Positions 35,781-45,703 of a stretch of DNA of 64,000 bases are shown in pieces. Within the stretch, counting starts at the first letter, position 1, and each line of letters begins with the position of its first letter. The DNA is taken from assembly GCA_964537555.1 (NCBI GenBank), contig CAZIAD010000005.1, positions 84,166 to 148,165 on the forward strand. Direction: 5' to 3'. Source of the stretch: CAYRWR01 sp964537555 (lineage in GTDB: Bacteria > Spirochaetota > Brevinematia > Brevinematales > CAYRWR01). The notes beneath the pieces are model-generated. The model ran no database searches and was not told the DNA's origin. It saw only the letters and a program-made list of their open reading frames with translations. The translations under genes were made by a program, and so were the position numbers.

Positions 35781-35828
35781 GAGCAGAGCCTACAATTTAC
35801 CTAATGAATCCTATTTTTCCTGTGTGGA

Positions 35829-37169
35829 TCAGATGTCCTGATAGTTTTCGGTGAGCAGAATACCCAGGCCACCACTCAGGGTACCAAACCAGATCCGGTT
35901 TCGGGCCAGGGTAATACGCACTACATCATTACTGGGCAGTCCCTCCAGTATCCTGATATAGCTGAAGCCTTTTTTCTCAGGATCATAGACAGAGACTCCC
36001 CCGCCCAGGGTGCCGATGATCATTTTATCATTTACGGGCTGCAGGGCCTCCACAAAGTCTGAGCTCAGTCCCTGTTCATGTGTAATGTTCATAAAATGTT
36101 TTGTGGTACGGGTACTGACCAACATGATACCGTGGCCATAGGTCCCCACCCATACCCGGTCATTCTGAAAGGCCAGAGTCTTTACCGGGATGTCTTTAAT
36201 GATATGCGTCGATGTCTTGCCGTCAAAAAGATACAGTCCTTTATCCAGGCTGGCTATATAAAAGCGGGGGCCCACTTTGATGATATCTGTGACATTGACC
36301 GAATCATTAAAAAACAGGCTCCATTCATCGCTTAGGGGGTCATAGACATAGACCCCGTCTCCCAGGGTGGCTGCATAGAGCTTGTTTTCTATGATCACCA
36401 TGCGTTTTACTTTGGCCCGCTTCAGCTTGCCACTCATACGTTCCCAGGTAGACAGCTTTTTATTATAACGGCACAGCCCGTCATAGGTCCCCACCCACAC
36501 ATAATTGCCCAGTATTGCGATATCCCGGACGTGCTGGGATATAAGGCCTCCCTCTTTCTGCTGAAACAGCTTGAGGGAATAATTACTGCGCGTAAAACGG
36601 CCTACCCCGCCCGTCCACATAGCTATCCAGATATCGTCACCGTCAAATTCCACATCACTGATGGAATTATCAGGAATTCCTTCAAAACGGGAGATATATT
36701 CCCACCTGATTCTCCGCCACAGTTTCTGGGCTTCATCCCGGAGCGCTTCATCTTTGAGATTGGAACGCAGGACCCGGTTGATATAAAACAGGGCGCTCTC
36801 TCTTTCATAATTCTGGTACAGTATCTTTGCAGCATAAAATCCGCAGGGCTCCTTATATTCACTCAGTTCAAAATTGGCGTAACCCTTGAGAAAAGACTTA
36901 AGGGCCAGCATCCTCTGGCCTTTATTGTAAAATGAGAGGCCTACCTTGTAATAGCTTTCGGTAAAATCCAGATCCAGGAAGCTTTGGGGGTAGACCCTTT
37001 TCCACTTTTGAAGGTCATCCAGCCGGTCCTGGATAATCAGCTCTACCATGATGTCCTGCAATTGAGGCTGAGTCAGCTCCATACCCTGGATATCCTGGAT
37101 ATTCCAGCTATATCCGGAGTTTACACAGAGAATAAGGAACAGAATTCCGGGAAGTACTTTTTTTAACAT
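35829..37169 (-). CDS. Exported two-component-regulator-type beta-propeller protein
   Basis: A 446-aa protein with a signal peptide (GILFLILCVNSGYSW, cleaved about residue 22). Residues ~30-150 are helical and TPR-like; residues ~160-440 are propeller blades with repeating motifs such as DIWIAMWTGGVGRF, YVWVGTYDGLCRYN, RVWVGTYGHGI and IWFGTLSGGL, matching the Reg_prop repeat. No membrane or kinase domain follows, so it is a stand-alone propeller likely facing the periplasm. It precedes the TldE operon on the same strand. Confidence 0.8.
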   Translation of the reverse strand: MLKKVLPGILFLILCVNSGYSWNIQDIQGMELTQPQLQDIMVELIIQDRLDDLQKWKRVYPQSFLDLDFTESYYKVGLSFYNKGQRMLALKSFLKGYANFELSEYKEPCGFYAAKILYQNYERESALFYINRVLRSNLKDEALRDEAQKLWRRIRWEYISRFEGIPDNSISDVEFDGDDIWIAMWTGGVGRFTRSNYSLKLFQQKEGGLISQHVRDIAILGNYVWVGTYDGLCRYNKKLSTWERMSGKLKRAKVKRMVIIENKLYAATLGDGVYVYDPLSDEWSLFFNDSVNVTDIIKVGPRFYIASLDKGLYLFDGKTSTHIIKDIPVKTLAFQNDRVWVGTYGHGIMLVSTRTTKHFMNITHEQGLSSDFVEALQPVNDKMIIGTLGGGVSVYDPEKKGFSYIRILEGLPSNDVVRITLARNRIWFGTLSGGLGILLTENYQDI

Positions 37170-37282
37170 AAATTTTTCCTTTTTAGTGGTATACCTGATT
37201 TTCGGCTTTTCAGGCCTAATAATTCAATTTATCTAACCTGCCGGGATTATATGCTAACATATCCTGTATAATATAGAAAACA

Positions 37283-37311
37283 TTGAATACAATAGTATAA
37301 TATGTTATATT
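37283..37311 (+). promoter_or_regulatory. Promoter of glmS
   Basis: TTGAAT (37283-37288), 17 bases, TATATT (37306-37311). The leader would be only about 27 bases, too short for a glmS ribozyme. Confidence 0.65.
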
Positions 37312-37344
37312 ATTCTTTATGAATTCCCTAAGCAGGAGCAGTAT

Positions 37345-39192
37345 ATGTGTGGTATTATAGGTTATATCGGAGAAAAGGACAGCAAAGAGATACTCCTCGA
37401 TTCACTGAAAAGACTGGAAAACCGGGGATATGACTCAGCCGGTATTGCCATCATGGATGAGAATAACAATATCCACATCAAAAAAGAAGTAGGCAAGATC
37501 GACCATCTCCGCAATGAAGTAAAAAAACATTTTTCAGGCATCAATGCCAAGATCGGTATAGGCCATACCCGCTGGGCTACCCACGGGGGAGTCACAGAAA
37601 ACAATGCCCATCCCCATACAGACGGTACCGGCACCATAGCCCTGGTGCATAACGGCATTATAGAAAACTATAAAGTCCTCAAACAAAAACTGGAACAGGA
37701 AGGCCATATCTTCAATACTGAAACTGATACGGAGATCCTGGCCCATCTCATAGAAAAATTTTACCAGGAAAATGACAGGAACCTGCAGTCTGCTGTGACT
37801 GCCGCTCTGCAGCTGGTGGAGGGCACCTATGGTATAGCTGTCATCTCTAAAGACGAACCCTACAAGATCGTAGGCGCCAGAAACGGATCTCCCCTGGTAG
37901 TAGGCATCGGTAAAAAAGAAATGTTTCTGGCTTCTGATGTATCCGCCATCCTGCCCTACACCAAAGATGTGATCTACCTGGATGACAAAGAAGTAGTAGT
38001 CATAAAAAGTGAAAAATACAAGACCTATACCCTGGACTACCAGAGAATAGAAAAAGATGTGTCCGTAGTAGACTGGGATGTATCGGCTATTGAAAAGAAT
38101 GGCTTTGAGACATATATGCTCAAAGAGATCTATGAACAGCCTGAAGCCATAAAAAATGCCCTGAGAGGCCGTGTCAACCTCAAAGAAGGCAATGTAAAAT
38201 TCGGGGGGCTCAATGTCAGTGAGGAAGAGATACAGAATATCGATAAGATCATCATCACTGCCTGTGGTACCTCCTGGCATGCCGGACTCATCGGAAAGTA
38301 CCTGATCGAGCGTTTTGCAGAGATCCCGGTAGAAGTAGATTATGCCAGTGAATTTGCCCACCGGCATCCTATCATCCATAAAAACAATCTCATCATCGCT
38401 ATCTCCCAGTCCGGTGAGACCCATGACACCCTGGAAGCGATCCGGGAAGTCAAACAAAGAGGCGCCAATAAGGTAATAGGATTTACCAATGAGGTAGGTT
38501 CTGTGATCGCCCGTGAGTGTGACGGGGGTGTGTACCTGCACGCCGGAAAAGAGATCTCCGTAGCCTCCACCAAGGCCTTTACCAACCAGCTGGTCTCTCT
38601 GGTCTTGTTTTCCATACATATCTCCCGGTTCCATAAGATGCCTATGTATGAAGGCCAGAAGCTCCTGGAGGAATTATCCACTATTCCCACTAAGATCGAA
38701 CAGATCCTGAGCCAGGTAGATCAGATCAAGAAAATAGCCCTGAAATATAAAGACAGCGCCAATTTCCTGTATCTGGGACGGGGAGTAAACTACCCTACCG
38801 CCCTGGAAGGAGCCCTGAAATTAAAAGAGATCTCCTACATCCATGCTGAAGGATATCCCGCTGCGGAGATGAAACACGGCCCTATCGCCCTCATTGATAA
38901 AAATATGCCGGTGGTATTTATCGCATCCCGGGACAAGCTCTACGATAAGATCGTGAGCAATATCCGGGAGGTCAAGGCCCGCAACGGCAAAGTGATCTCC
39001 ATCATCACCGAGGATGAGGAAGAGATAGCTAAACATTCTGATGACCTGATCATCATCCCCAAGACTATACAGGAATTCTCTCCCCTGCTCAACATAGTGC
39101 CCCTGCAGCTCATCGCCTACTACATCGCAATGGCTAAAGGATTGGATGTCGACCAGCCCCGAAACCTGGCTAAGACTGTCACTGTACCCTGA
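37345..39192 (+). CDS. glmS: Glutamine-fructose-6-phosphate aminotransferase (isomerising)
   Basis: First step of UDP-N-acetylglucosamine synthesis: fructose-6-phosphate plus glutamine to glucosamine-6-phosphate. 615 aa. The N-terminal nucleophile is Cys2 (MCGIIGYIG), and the glutaminase half includes GHTRWATHGGVTENNAHPH. Two SIS domains follow (ACGTSWHAGLIGKYL with SQSGETHDTLEA; FLYLGRGVNYPTALEGALK with EMKHGPIALI), and the C-terminus ends NLAKTVTV. It overlaps comF by one base. Confidence 0.97.
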   Translation: MCGIIGYIGEKDSKEILLDSLKRLENRGYDSAGIAIMDENNNIHIKKEVGKIDHLRNEVKKHFSGINAKIGIGHTRWATHGGVTENNAHPHTDGTGTIALVHNGIIENYKVLKQKLEQEGHIFNTETDTEILAHLIEKFYQENDRNLQSAVTAALQLVEGTYGIAVISKDEPYKIVGARNGSPLVVGIGKKEMFLASDVSAILPYTKDVIYLDDKEVVVIKSEKYKTYTLDYQRIEKDVSVVDWDVSAIEKNGFETYMLKEIYEQPEAIKNALRGRVNLKEGNVKFGGLNVSEEEIQNIDKIIITACGTSWHAGLIGKYLIERFAEIPVEVDYASEFAHRHPIIHKNNLIIAISQSGETHDTLEAIREVKQRGANKVIGFTNEVGSVIARECDGGVYLHAGKEISVASTKAFTNQLVSLVLFSIHISRFHKMPMYEGQKLLEELSTIPTKIEQILSQVDQIKKIALKYKDSANFLYLGRGVNYPTALEGALKLKEISYIHAEGYPAAEMKHGPIALIDKNMPVVFIASRDKLYDKIVSNIREVKARNGKVISIITEDEEEIAKHSDDLIIIPKTIQEFSPLLNIVPLQLIAYYIAMAKGLDVDQPRNLAKTVTVP

Positions 39193-39905
39193 TGATGTCC
39201 GGCCTGAGGTCCCTGTTAAGAAAGAGTTTTCCCGATCATTGTATTTCCTGCGGTGAATCAATTGTGACAGGCCTGCAACTCTTGTGCGAAGCATGCCGGT
39301 CTTCCATAGAGCCTATCCGGGATCTCAGTGTAGCGCAATGTGTGTCCTGCTCCAGGCCCCTGCTCAGCCTGAAACCGGAGAGATGCTATCAGTGCCATCT
39401 CCATGATCTGCCCCCCTCCAGTAACAGCTCCCTGTTTTCCTACCAGGATGTGATCCTAAAGGATCTCTACCAGAAGTTTAAGTTTGAATCTTCACCACGG
39501 GCTGGCCTGGATTTCTGCCGGATCATTGGCAGTGAACTCCAGGATGCCCTCAAAGTCCGGGATTGGGATATACTATGCCCGGTACCGGTATCGCCCCGCA
39601 CCCGCAGGACCCGGGGTTATAACCAGGTATGCTTTATGCTGGATGAGCTGGGTATAGCCTATGTCCCTCTCATGAAAAGAAAAAACCATTCCCGGGAGCA
39701 GAACAAGCTGGGCCTCAGGGAGAGAGAGCTGCAGATCCAGGGCCAGTTCCGGATCATGAATAAACACAGGGAGTGTATTCCAGGCCGGCATATCCTGCTC
39801 ATAGATGATATATATACCACGGGCAGTACAGTAAGAGAATGCGGGCGTATCCTGCTCCAGGCCGGTGCCGCAGGTGTCCAGACCCTCAGTTTTATGCGTA
39901 GTTAA
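39192..39905 (+). CDS. comF: ComF family phosphoribosyltransferase-like protein
   Basis: A 237-aa ComF/GntX-type protein. Residues ~15-70 hold a zinc-ribbon with four CxxC-like pairs (CISC, CEAC, CVSC, CYQC). The C-terminal phosphoribosyltransferase domain has the signature ILLIDDIYTTGST at about residues 199-211. In naturally competent bacteria ComF acts in DNA uptake; in others its role is unclear. Its first base is the last base of glmS (TGATG overlap). Confidence 0.9.
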   Translation: MMSGLRSLLRKSFPDHCISCGESIVTGLQLLCEACRSSIEPIRDLSVAQCVSCSRPLLSLKPERCYQCHLHDLPPSSNSSLFSYQDVILKDLYQKFKFESSPRAGLDFCRIIGSELQDALKVRDWDILCPVPVSPRTRRTRGYNQVCFMLDELGIAYVPLMKRKNHSREQNKLGLRERELQIQGQFRIMNKHRECIPGRHILLIDDIYTTGSTVRECGRILLQAGAAGVQTLSFMRS

Positions 39906-39986
39906 GCGTATTCCGGCCTGAACTGAGAATCTCTGTGCAAAATAATGCACAATCTTAGACATTCAAAGGTTTTTATTATAAACTCA

Positions 39987-40013
39987 TAAATAATATGAGA
40001 TTATTTCCGATAC
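39987..40013 (+). promoter_or_regulatory. Sigma-28-like flagellar promoter
   Basis: TAAA (39987-39990), 15 bases, TCCGATAC (40006-40013). The consensus for FliA is TAAA-N15-GCCGATAA; here the spacing is exact and six of eight -10 bases match. The ATG is 48 bases downstream. Confidence 0.6.
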
Positions 40014-40061
40014 TTATTAGGACATATACATTATATCTTCTATAGATACTAAGGTTGATAA

Positions 40062-43000
40062 ATGGGAAAATTCGACAACCTGGAAAAATATCTGGGAAAA
40101 GAAGACCAGTACTCCCCATCTGAGATCAATAATGCCCTGGACAATATGGCAGACAATGATTCAGTGATGAACAGCATAGATGATGATATCGATCCGGATG
40201 CCCTGGCCAATATCGATGAACTCTTAAAGATCACCGGTAATGATGAAGTGGCCCTGGCCCCTGCCACAGAGGCAGATGCAGATATATCATTGAGCGGCAG
40301 TGAACTGGAAGCCATCGCGGTTCCGGATGACAGCCCGGCTGATGAAGCTGAGGGAGGATTTGACCTTAGTGATTTTTCCGCACTAAATATGGATGATGAC
40401 AGTGAAGCCGCCGAAGAACTGGCCTCTCTCCAGGGACTGGACTCCTCAGCGGATAGTATAGCAGATGCCCTGGTAGAGGATACCAGCTTTGAGATGCCGG
40501 ATGCCACAGGCCTGGATGGACTGGGCGATGCCGGCATGGACTTTTCCGAGCATGACGATAGTGTAGAACCTGAGCTCCAGGCGGGGGAAATAGATCCCGA
40601 TGTCCTGGATGAACTGCAAAACCTGGATACCGCTCCTCCCCTCATATCCGATATTGCCACCCGCCGTTATTCAGATGATTTTTCTGAATCCGATGAGATA
40701 GCCAGTATAGAGTCCGACCTGGCCGCCCTGAGCAGTCAGGATGAAGATTATGAAATGGAATCACCGGAAGGTACTCCCTTCCAGATGGATGATATGGATA
40801 TCTCCGACGGCACAGAAGCCGGGGAATTCGGTGACCTGCTGTCCCAGCTCAGCCCGGGTGAAGACCTGGATACTTCCGGGGACGATTCCCTCATACCTGA
40901 GATAGGTGAGGAAATGGATGAGCTCAGTGATATCCTGTCTTCTGTCCAGGCAGAATCTCCGGATATGGGAGAAGACGACAGGGGCGGACTGGAAAGCTTT
41001 GGTGAAGAAAGCGCCCTCAGTGATGCAGGTGGATTCGACCTGGAAGGCGGAGATTTTGAGATCCCCGATTTCGGTGCAGAAGAGACAGAAGACCTCAAAT
41101 CAGAAGGGGGAGATTCAGGCGGACTGGAAGACTTTATGTCCGGCCTGGAATCAGATACAGACAGCGGGCCCGGGCCCGACTTTGGTGATTTCGGCCTGGA
41201 GAGTAGTACTGAATCGTCCAGTGGCCAGGGGAGTGACTCCGGCCTGGACATGGACTTTGGTCTGGACCTGGAAGACAGTGCCTCTCCCGGAGAGACTGAC
41301 TTCGGTGACTTTAACCTGGAATCCGGAGGCGGTGAAGAGCTGGACCTGTCTGCCTTTGGAGATGTGAATGAATCCGCTTTTGATACAGATACAGATTTTG
41401 GTGATATGGACAGCGGCAGTGATTTGGGGGACTTCGCGGTCCCGGATTCAGAATTTTCCCTGCCTTCCGATGACACTGGCGATGAGCTGGATTTAGATGC
41501 ATTCTCTGATGTGGATGATGCCAGTGGATTTACCCCCCTCATGGATGCAGGCCCTATCAGCGGAGGACGCTCAGTACCCAAGGGCAAAGGCCTGGATATG
41601 GATGAGGAAAAAGCCCTCCGTATCCGGAACCGTATCAATCAGCTCTCCGATGCCTCATTGCGAAAGCTGCTCCGTAATGCCTTCCTCGACCCTGTAGCCT
41701 CTCCTGACAAAGTAGAACAACTCATGGCTATGCTGCTCCTCAATGAAGACGAGCAGAAGATCTATGATTTTATAGAACAGAATATACCCTCTCTGCTGGA
41801 TACCATGACCGGAGAGCCGGATGACGTAGAGATACGGCCTGAAGTACCCCAGACCCGGCCCCGCAGGGTCATCTATGCCGAGGATGCCAAAAAAGCCCAG
41901 GAATTCCAGAAAGAGTTCCAGACCTATGCCCGTTATGCCATGGCTGTACTGGGATCTGTGGTCTTACTGGCCTTTATCATCTTCCGTTTTGTATGGGCAC
42001 CCCGCCGGGCCGGCTTCTTTTATAAACGGGGTCTGCAGTCTATCAATGTAGGCTCGTACGACAATGCGGAGGCCAAGTTTATAGAAGGGGAAAACGTAGG
42101 CGGCTTTGACCCTGAGTGGTATAACAAATTCGCCCTGGCCTATATGGATAAAAATGAATATAAGCTGGCTACCAATAAGTACTATGCTGTACTGGAAAAG
42201 AAACCCCTGGACCGGGAGACTATATTTAACTTCGGGCGTTTTTTCCGGGATGTATATCCCCCTAAATATGAGAAGGCCATCGCACTGTACAGCCGGCTTT
42301 ACAAAAAAGATAAAGAAGACTATGAAGTCATAGATGAGATCGGCCAGACCTTTATAGAATGGGGAGATTACCTCTCTGAGCCGGATGAAAAACTGAAGCA
42401 ATACAATGAAGCCAGTGAACTGTACAAAGACTATGCTGCCAAGAACCCCAAGCACCTGGCCAGCCGCTTTAAGCTGCTCCTCACCGCCTTAAGGGTAGAG
42501 AATGATGAGCAGATCGAAAGCTGGTATGAAGAACTATCCGCCCTCAATGAAGGGGCCATTCACCTGGAGATCCTGACAGAGCTGGCCAAATACTATATCA
42601 ATCGCAGGGAACTGGAAAAAGCCAAACCTATACTGTTAAAGCTGCAGGACTACATCGAACAGGACCTGTCCCGCCGCAACAGAGGCAGCCTGGGACTTAA
42701 GAAAGAACTGGCCGTCAGTGATGCCTATTACCAGTATGCCCGCTACTACACCATCAACGTGGATTTCGTAAATGCAATCACGGCTAACTCCAATGCCATA
42801 CTGTGGAACAATAAAAACGGCCTGGCTTATAATCTCATGGGAGAGATATACTATATCAATGAAAACCTGACCAATTTCGGCAGTATCGCTTATACCAACC
42901 GTTCCAGCTCCCGTATCGCTGAAGAGTTTTTCCGTCAGGCTATCAAGTACTCCCCGGGCTATTACAAGCCCTATGCCAACCTGGGCCATATTTATTATTA

Positions 43001-43697
43001 CCAGAGAGACTTCAACCTGCCCGAAGACCGTCCCTTCCTCACTGAGGCTACCAATAATTATTATAAAGCCAAAGAGCTCCTGCCTCCCGGAACCCGGGAC
43101 TTCAGCCTGCAGTACAATCTGGCCTGGGTCAACTTCAAGACCGGTAATTATAACGGTGCCGAAGAAGAATGGAGTGACCTCTATAAGGACGACCCCTTTA
43201 ATCCTGTACTGTCTTATGCCATGGGAAATACCTACTTTGAACAGGCCCAGTACCTCCTGTCCCGCAAAGACACCCGGGCCGCTATCAAGCGTATGAATAT
43301 CGCCAAGGTCCAATATGATAAAGCTATAGAGTACTATGAGTCCATTGCCAAGAAAGTGCGCTACATTAATCCCCAGCTGGAACGACACCAGGAGATATAC
43401 ATGCAGCTGGCCCGGAGCTACAATAACCGGGGCGTGATCAATTCCATGTATTCCAAGATGTTCCGCAAGCAGAAAGCCGACTATGAACAAAAAGCCCTGC
43501 TGGACTTTTTCAAAGCCAAGGATACGGCCCTTAAGATATCCACAGACCCCTACGGCCCCGCCGAATATAACATCAAGTATACCTATGATGTTCTGGTAAA
43601 AGGCCGGGCTCCCTCATTTGACAGGGACATTCCCAAGCGCACCACGCTTAAGAAGCTGGTAGAAGAGTTTAAGTTTAATCTGATACAGACTATCTGA
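40062..43697 (+). CDS. FlcA-like periplasmic flagellar collar TPR protein
   Basis: A 1211-aa protein. Residues ~1-540 are very acidic, rich in D, E, S and G and probably disordered, with repeating DFGDF/LE units. One membrane helix follows at about 622-644 (YAMAVLGSVVLLAFIIFRFVW). The C-terminal ~550 residues are TPR-like helix pairs with tyrosine-rich blocks (YKLATNKYYAVLEKKPLDRET, YYKPYANLGHIYYYQRDF). This order (acidic cytosolic part, one helix, periplasmic TPRs) matches the spirochaete collar protein FlcA (Borrelia BB0326), which builds the flagellar collar and helps recruit stators. The sigma-28-like promoter agrees. Identity as FlcA rests on architecture, not alignment. Confidence 0.7.
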   Translation: MGKFDNLEKYLGKEDQYSPSEINNALDNMADNDSVMNSIDDDIDPDALANIDELLKITGNDEVALAPATEADADISLSGSELEAIAVPDDSPADEAEGGFDLSDFSALNMDDDSEAAEELASLQGLDSSADSIADALVEDTSFEMPDATGLDGLGDAGMDFSEHDDSVEPELQAGEIDPDVLDELQNLDTAPPLISDIATRRYSDDFSESDEIASIESDLAALSSQDEDYEMESPEGTPFQMDDMDISDGTEAGEFGDLLSQLSPGEDLDTSGDDSLIPEIGEEMDELSDILSSVQAESPDMGEDDRGGLESFGEESALSDAGGFDLEGGDFEIPDFGAEETEDLKSEGGDSGGLEDFMSGLESDTDSGPGPDFGDFGLESSTESSSGQGSDSGLDMDFGLDLEDSASPGETDFGDFNLESGGGEELDLSAFGDVNESAFDTDTDFGDMDSGSDLGDFAVPDSEFSLPSDDTGDELDLDAFSDVDDASGFTPLMDAGPISGGRSVPKGKGLDMDEEKALRIRNRINQLSDASLRKLLRNAFLDPVASPDKVEQLMAMLLLNEDEQKIYDFIEQNIPSLLDTMTGEPDDVEIRPEVPQTRPRRVIYAEDAKKAQEFQKEFQTYARYAMAVLGSVVLLAFIIFRFVWAPRRAGFFYKRGLQSINVGSYDNAEAKFIEGENVGGFDPEWYNKFALAYMDKNEYKLATNKYYAVLEKKPLDRETIFNFGRFFRDVYPPKYEKAIALYSRLYKKDKEDYEVIDEIGQTFIEWGDYLSEPDEKLKQYNEASELYKDYAAKNPKHLASRFKLLLTALRVENDEQIESWYEELSALNEGAIHLEILTELAKYYINRRELEKAKPILLKLQDYIEQDLSRRNRGSLGLKKELAVSDAYYQYARYYTINVDFVNAITANSNAILWNNKNGLAYNLMGEIYYINENLTNFGSIAYTNRSSSRIAEEFFRQAIKYSPGYYKPYANLGHIYYYQRDFNLPEDRPFLTEATNNYYKAKELLPPGTRDFSLQYNLAWVNFKTGNYNGAEEEWSDLYKDDPFNPVLSYAMGNTYFEQAQYLLSRKDTRAAIKRMNIAKVQYDKAIEYYESIAKKVRYINPQLERHQEIYMQLARSYNNRGVINSMYSKMFRKQKADYEQKALLDFFKAKDTALKISTDPYGPAEYNIKYTYDVLVKGRAPSFDRDIPKRTTLKKLVEEFKFNLIQTI

Positions 43698-44214
43698 TTG
43701 GCTCTTTCGCATTCTGAATGGTATTTCTCATGAAAGCTAAATTTACCACATCAGTTCACAATGCCAATGTGAAGGCCTCTTCATTTCTTGCCGCCACAAG
43801 AAACGAAGCAAAGAAGTGGCTTTCTGATAGTACGACGATGTGGCATACCCTCGGCAATTGAAGCCCTGTGGCATAGCATACAATATGCTTGAGCCGGATC
43901 GATGTCCTTCATCGGCCTCAATACAGCATTTAGCTTGCAATTTTGATTACATCGAGTAAATGATGGACTTTATGTTTTATCCTAAACCGGGCCGATTGCG
44001 GATAAGTACATTATAGGGTAGCAATCCTCTTGGGGTATATGGTGGGGCGCATGTTGTGGAGTAAATCAGGCCTTCAAGGCTCGGTACAGAAGAACTGCTT
44101 AAAAGACTTCTTTGCTAATTATACCTTCTTAAAAGGACTTCAATTCCATTGGACAGTATATCGTCTTTGTTGTTCCTGATTTTTTCCCGAATAGATCCCG
44201 AAGAAACTATCTGA
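43698..44214. other. Intergenic stretch without a supported gene
   Basis: A 65-codon minus-strand frame at 43743-43940 has no start signal or known motif and is not called. The piece at 43785-43815 (CTTGCCGCCACAAG then AAACGAAGCAAAGAAG) resembles degenerate remnant DNA seen near 2250-2310. A weak inverted repeat occurs near 43891-43920. No terminator after the FlcA-like gene is obvious. Confidence 0.4.
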
Positions 44215-44949
44215 TCAGTCCATTTCTCTTTCGTAGAGGATATTGGCTACTGCCACCAGGGAGGCGGTGGCTACCTTGAGGACACGGCTGCCCAGGCTGA
44301 CTGCTTCATAGCCCCAGCCCAGCAATAAATCTATCTCTTTCTGAGTAAATCCCCCTTCGGGGCCGATGATGATATCTATGTTTTTACACAGAGGCTCTGA
44401 CTGCAGGAGCTGCTTGAGTGTACGGGACTGTTCCACTTCCCAGGCCAGTATCTTCAGGGATGCCGGGTCTGCTGTCCCGGCCATTTCCTTTAAAGTGATA
44501 ACCGGATCTATAGTGGTGAATGCGCCGGCTCCCATCTTCTTGGCGGTCTCATGGGCCAGCCGCTGCCAGCGTTCCTGTTTTTTGAGAGCCTTGTCCCCTG
44601 TGTACACCGGTACGGTACGCTCGGTCATGAGAGGCACGATACGGGTGGTACCCAGCTCGGTGAGCTTCTCTATGAGCATCTCCATGGATGTACCCCGGGG
44701 GATAGCCTGGAATACCCGGATCTGTGTATCCAGCCGGGCCAGCTCCCGCCGATCCAGGATACGGAAGTCTATACGTTCCGGAAATACAGATGTCAGCTGG
44801 ACAGTAAGGACATGGCCGGCCCCGTCAGTAGCCTCTATGCTGTCCCCTACGTCCTTACGCAGGACATGGTGGAGGTGATTGACATCGGAGCCGTCTATCC
44901 AGGCAGTGTCGCCTGCGATATGGTCTGAAGGGATAAAAAAGCGGCGCAT
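44215..44949 (-). CDS. rsmE: 16S rRNA (uracil(1498)-N3)-methyltransferase
   Basis: Methylates U1498 of 16S rRNA. 244 aa. The N-terminal PUA-like part (RRFFIPSDHIAG, HHVLRKDVGDSIEATDG) is followed by a SPOUT methyltransferase domain: MEMLIEKLTELGTTRIVPL, IIIGPEGGFTQKEIDLL and the knot VSLGSRVLKVATASLVAV. The ATG follows the hisIE stop codon with no gap, so the two are co-translated. Confidence 0.95.
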   Translation of the reverse strand: MRRFFIPSDHIAGDTAWIDGSDVNHLHHVLRKDVGDSIEATDGAGHVLTVQLTSVFPERIDFRILDRRELARLDTQIRVFQAIPRGTSMEMLIEKLTELGTTRIVPLMTERTVPVYTGDKALKKQERWQRLAHETAKKMGAGAFTTIDPVITLKEMAGTADPASLKILAWEVEQSRTLKQLLQSEPLCKNIDIIIGPEGGFTQKEIDLLLGWGYEAVSLGSRVLKVATASLVAVANILYEREMD

Positions 44950-45591
44950 CTACTTCCGGCGTTCGATGAGCTTGTCATAGATGATATCGGGAGTGAGGTC
45001 GTAGAAGCCCAGGATGAGCCACATGTGGAAGATGAGGTCAGCCATTTCCCAGCCTATTTCTTCATGATCAGCATTCTTGGCGGCGATGATGACCTCGCCC
45101 GCTTCCTCACCGATCTTCTTGAGGATACGGTCTATGCCTTCGGACATCTTCTTGGCGACATAGGACTCTTCGGGCTTAAGCCGCTTCCGGCTCTCTATGA
45201 CTTCGAACACTTCACGAAGGATGACCGACTTGTCCTTGTACTCCGACTGTTCCGGCTCTATCATGGAGCGGTGAAAGCAGGAGTATTCCCCGGTATGACA
45301 GGCTACACCGGTCTGGCGTACCTGGAACAGGAGGGAGTCCTCGTCACAGTCGTAGGAGGCCGTGACCACGTCCTGGTAGTGGCCTGAGCTCTCCCCCTTG
45401 TTCCACAGCTTCTGACGGCTGCGGGAGTAGTACCAGGTCCGGCCCGACTCCAGGGTCTTGGTCAGGGACTCTTTATTCATCCAGGCAAACATCAGGACCT
45501 GCCCGGTATTAATATCCTGTATGATGGCGGGCACCAGGCCCTGTTCGTTGTACTTGATAGTGTCGACTGTAAAGTCCTGTGCCAGCTTCAT
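44950..45591 (-). CDS. hisIE: Bifunctional phosphoribosyl-AMP cyclohydrolase / phosphoribosyl-ATP diphosphatase
   Basis: Histidine biosynthesis steps 2 and 3. 213 aa. The N-terminal HisI half has MFAWMNKESL, TWYYSRSRQKLWNKGESSG, and the zinc cysteines in YDCDED and GVACHTGEYSCFH. The C-terminal HisE half has KKIGEEAGEVIIAAKN and EMADLIFHMWLIL. No other his genes are in the window. Promoter at 45619-45647. Confidence 0.95.
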   Translation of the reverse strand: MKLAQDFTVDTIKYNEQGLVPAIIQDINTGQVLMFAWMNKESLTKTLESGRTWYYSRSRQKLWNKGESSGHYQDVVTASYDCDEDSLLFQVRQTGVACHTGEYSCFHRSMIEPEQSEYKDKSVILREVFEVIESRKRLKPEESYVAKKMSEGIDRILKKIGEEAGEVIIAAKNADHEEIGWEMADLIFHMWLILGFYDLTPDIIYDKLIERRK

Positions 45592-45618
45592 AGACTGCTC
45601 CTTTTTTGGGGGTGCAAT

Positions 45619-45647
45619 ATTTTAAGCTATTGTGACGGAAATGGCAA
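45619..45647 (-). promoter_or_regulatory. Promoter of hisIE-rsmE
   Basis: On the minus strand TTGCCA (45647-45642), 17 bases, TAAAAT (45624-45619). It lies just after the terminator of the lipoprotein gene. Confidence 0.7.
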
Positions 45648-45652
45648 GCGGA

Positions 45653-45688
45653 CAAAAAAAGAGGAGCTGCTTTTAGGCAGCTCCTCTT
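45653..45688 (-). terminator. Rho-independent terminator of the small lipoprotein gene
   Basis: On the minus strand AAGAGGAGCTGCC and GGCAGCTCCTC-type arms (AGAGGAGCTGC / GCAGCTCCTCT) form an 11-bp perfect stem followed by TTTTTTT. Confidence 0.9.
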
Positions 45689-45703
45689 GAATGTGATTAT
45701 GGA

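Noticed and set aside
37312..37344. glmS ribozyme in front of glmS
   Set aside because: The predicted leader is about 27 bases, far too short for the ribozyme core.
43743..43940. 65-codon minus-strand frame after the FlcA-like gene
   Set aside because: No start signal; the sequence looks like degenerate remnant DNA and not a gene.
44215..45591. Frames antisense to rsmE and hisIE (for example 44366-44878)
   Set aside because: They are shadows of the two well-supported minus-strand genes and contain no known motifs.
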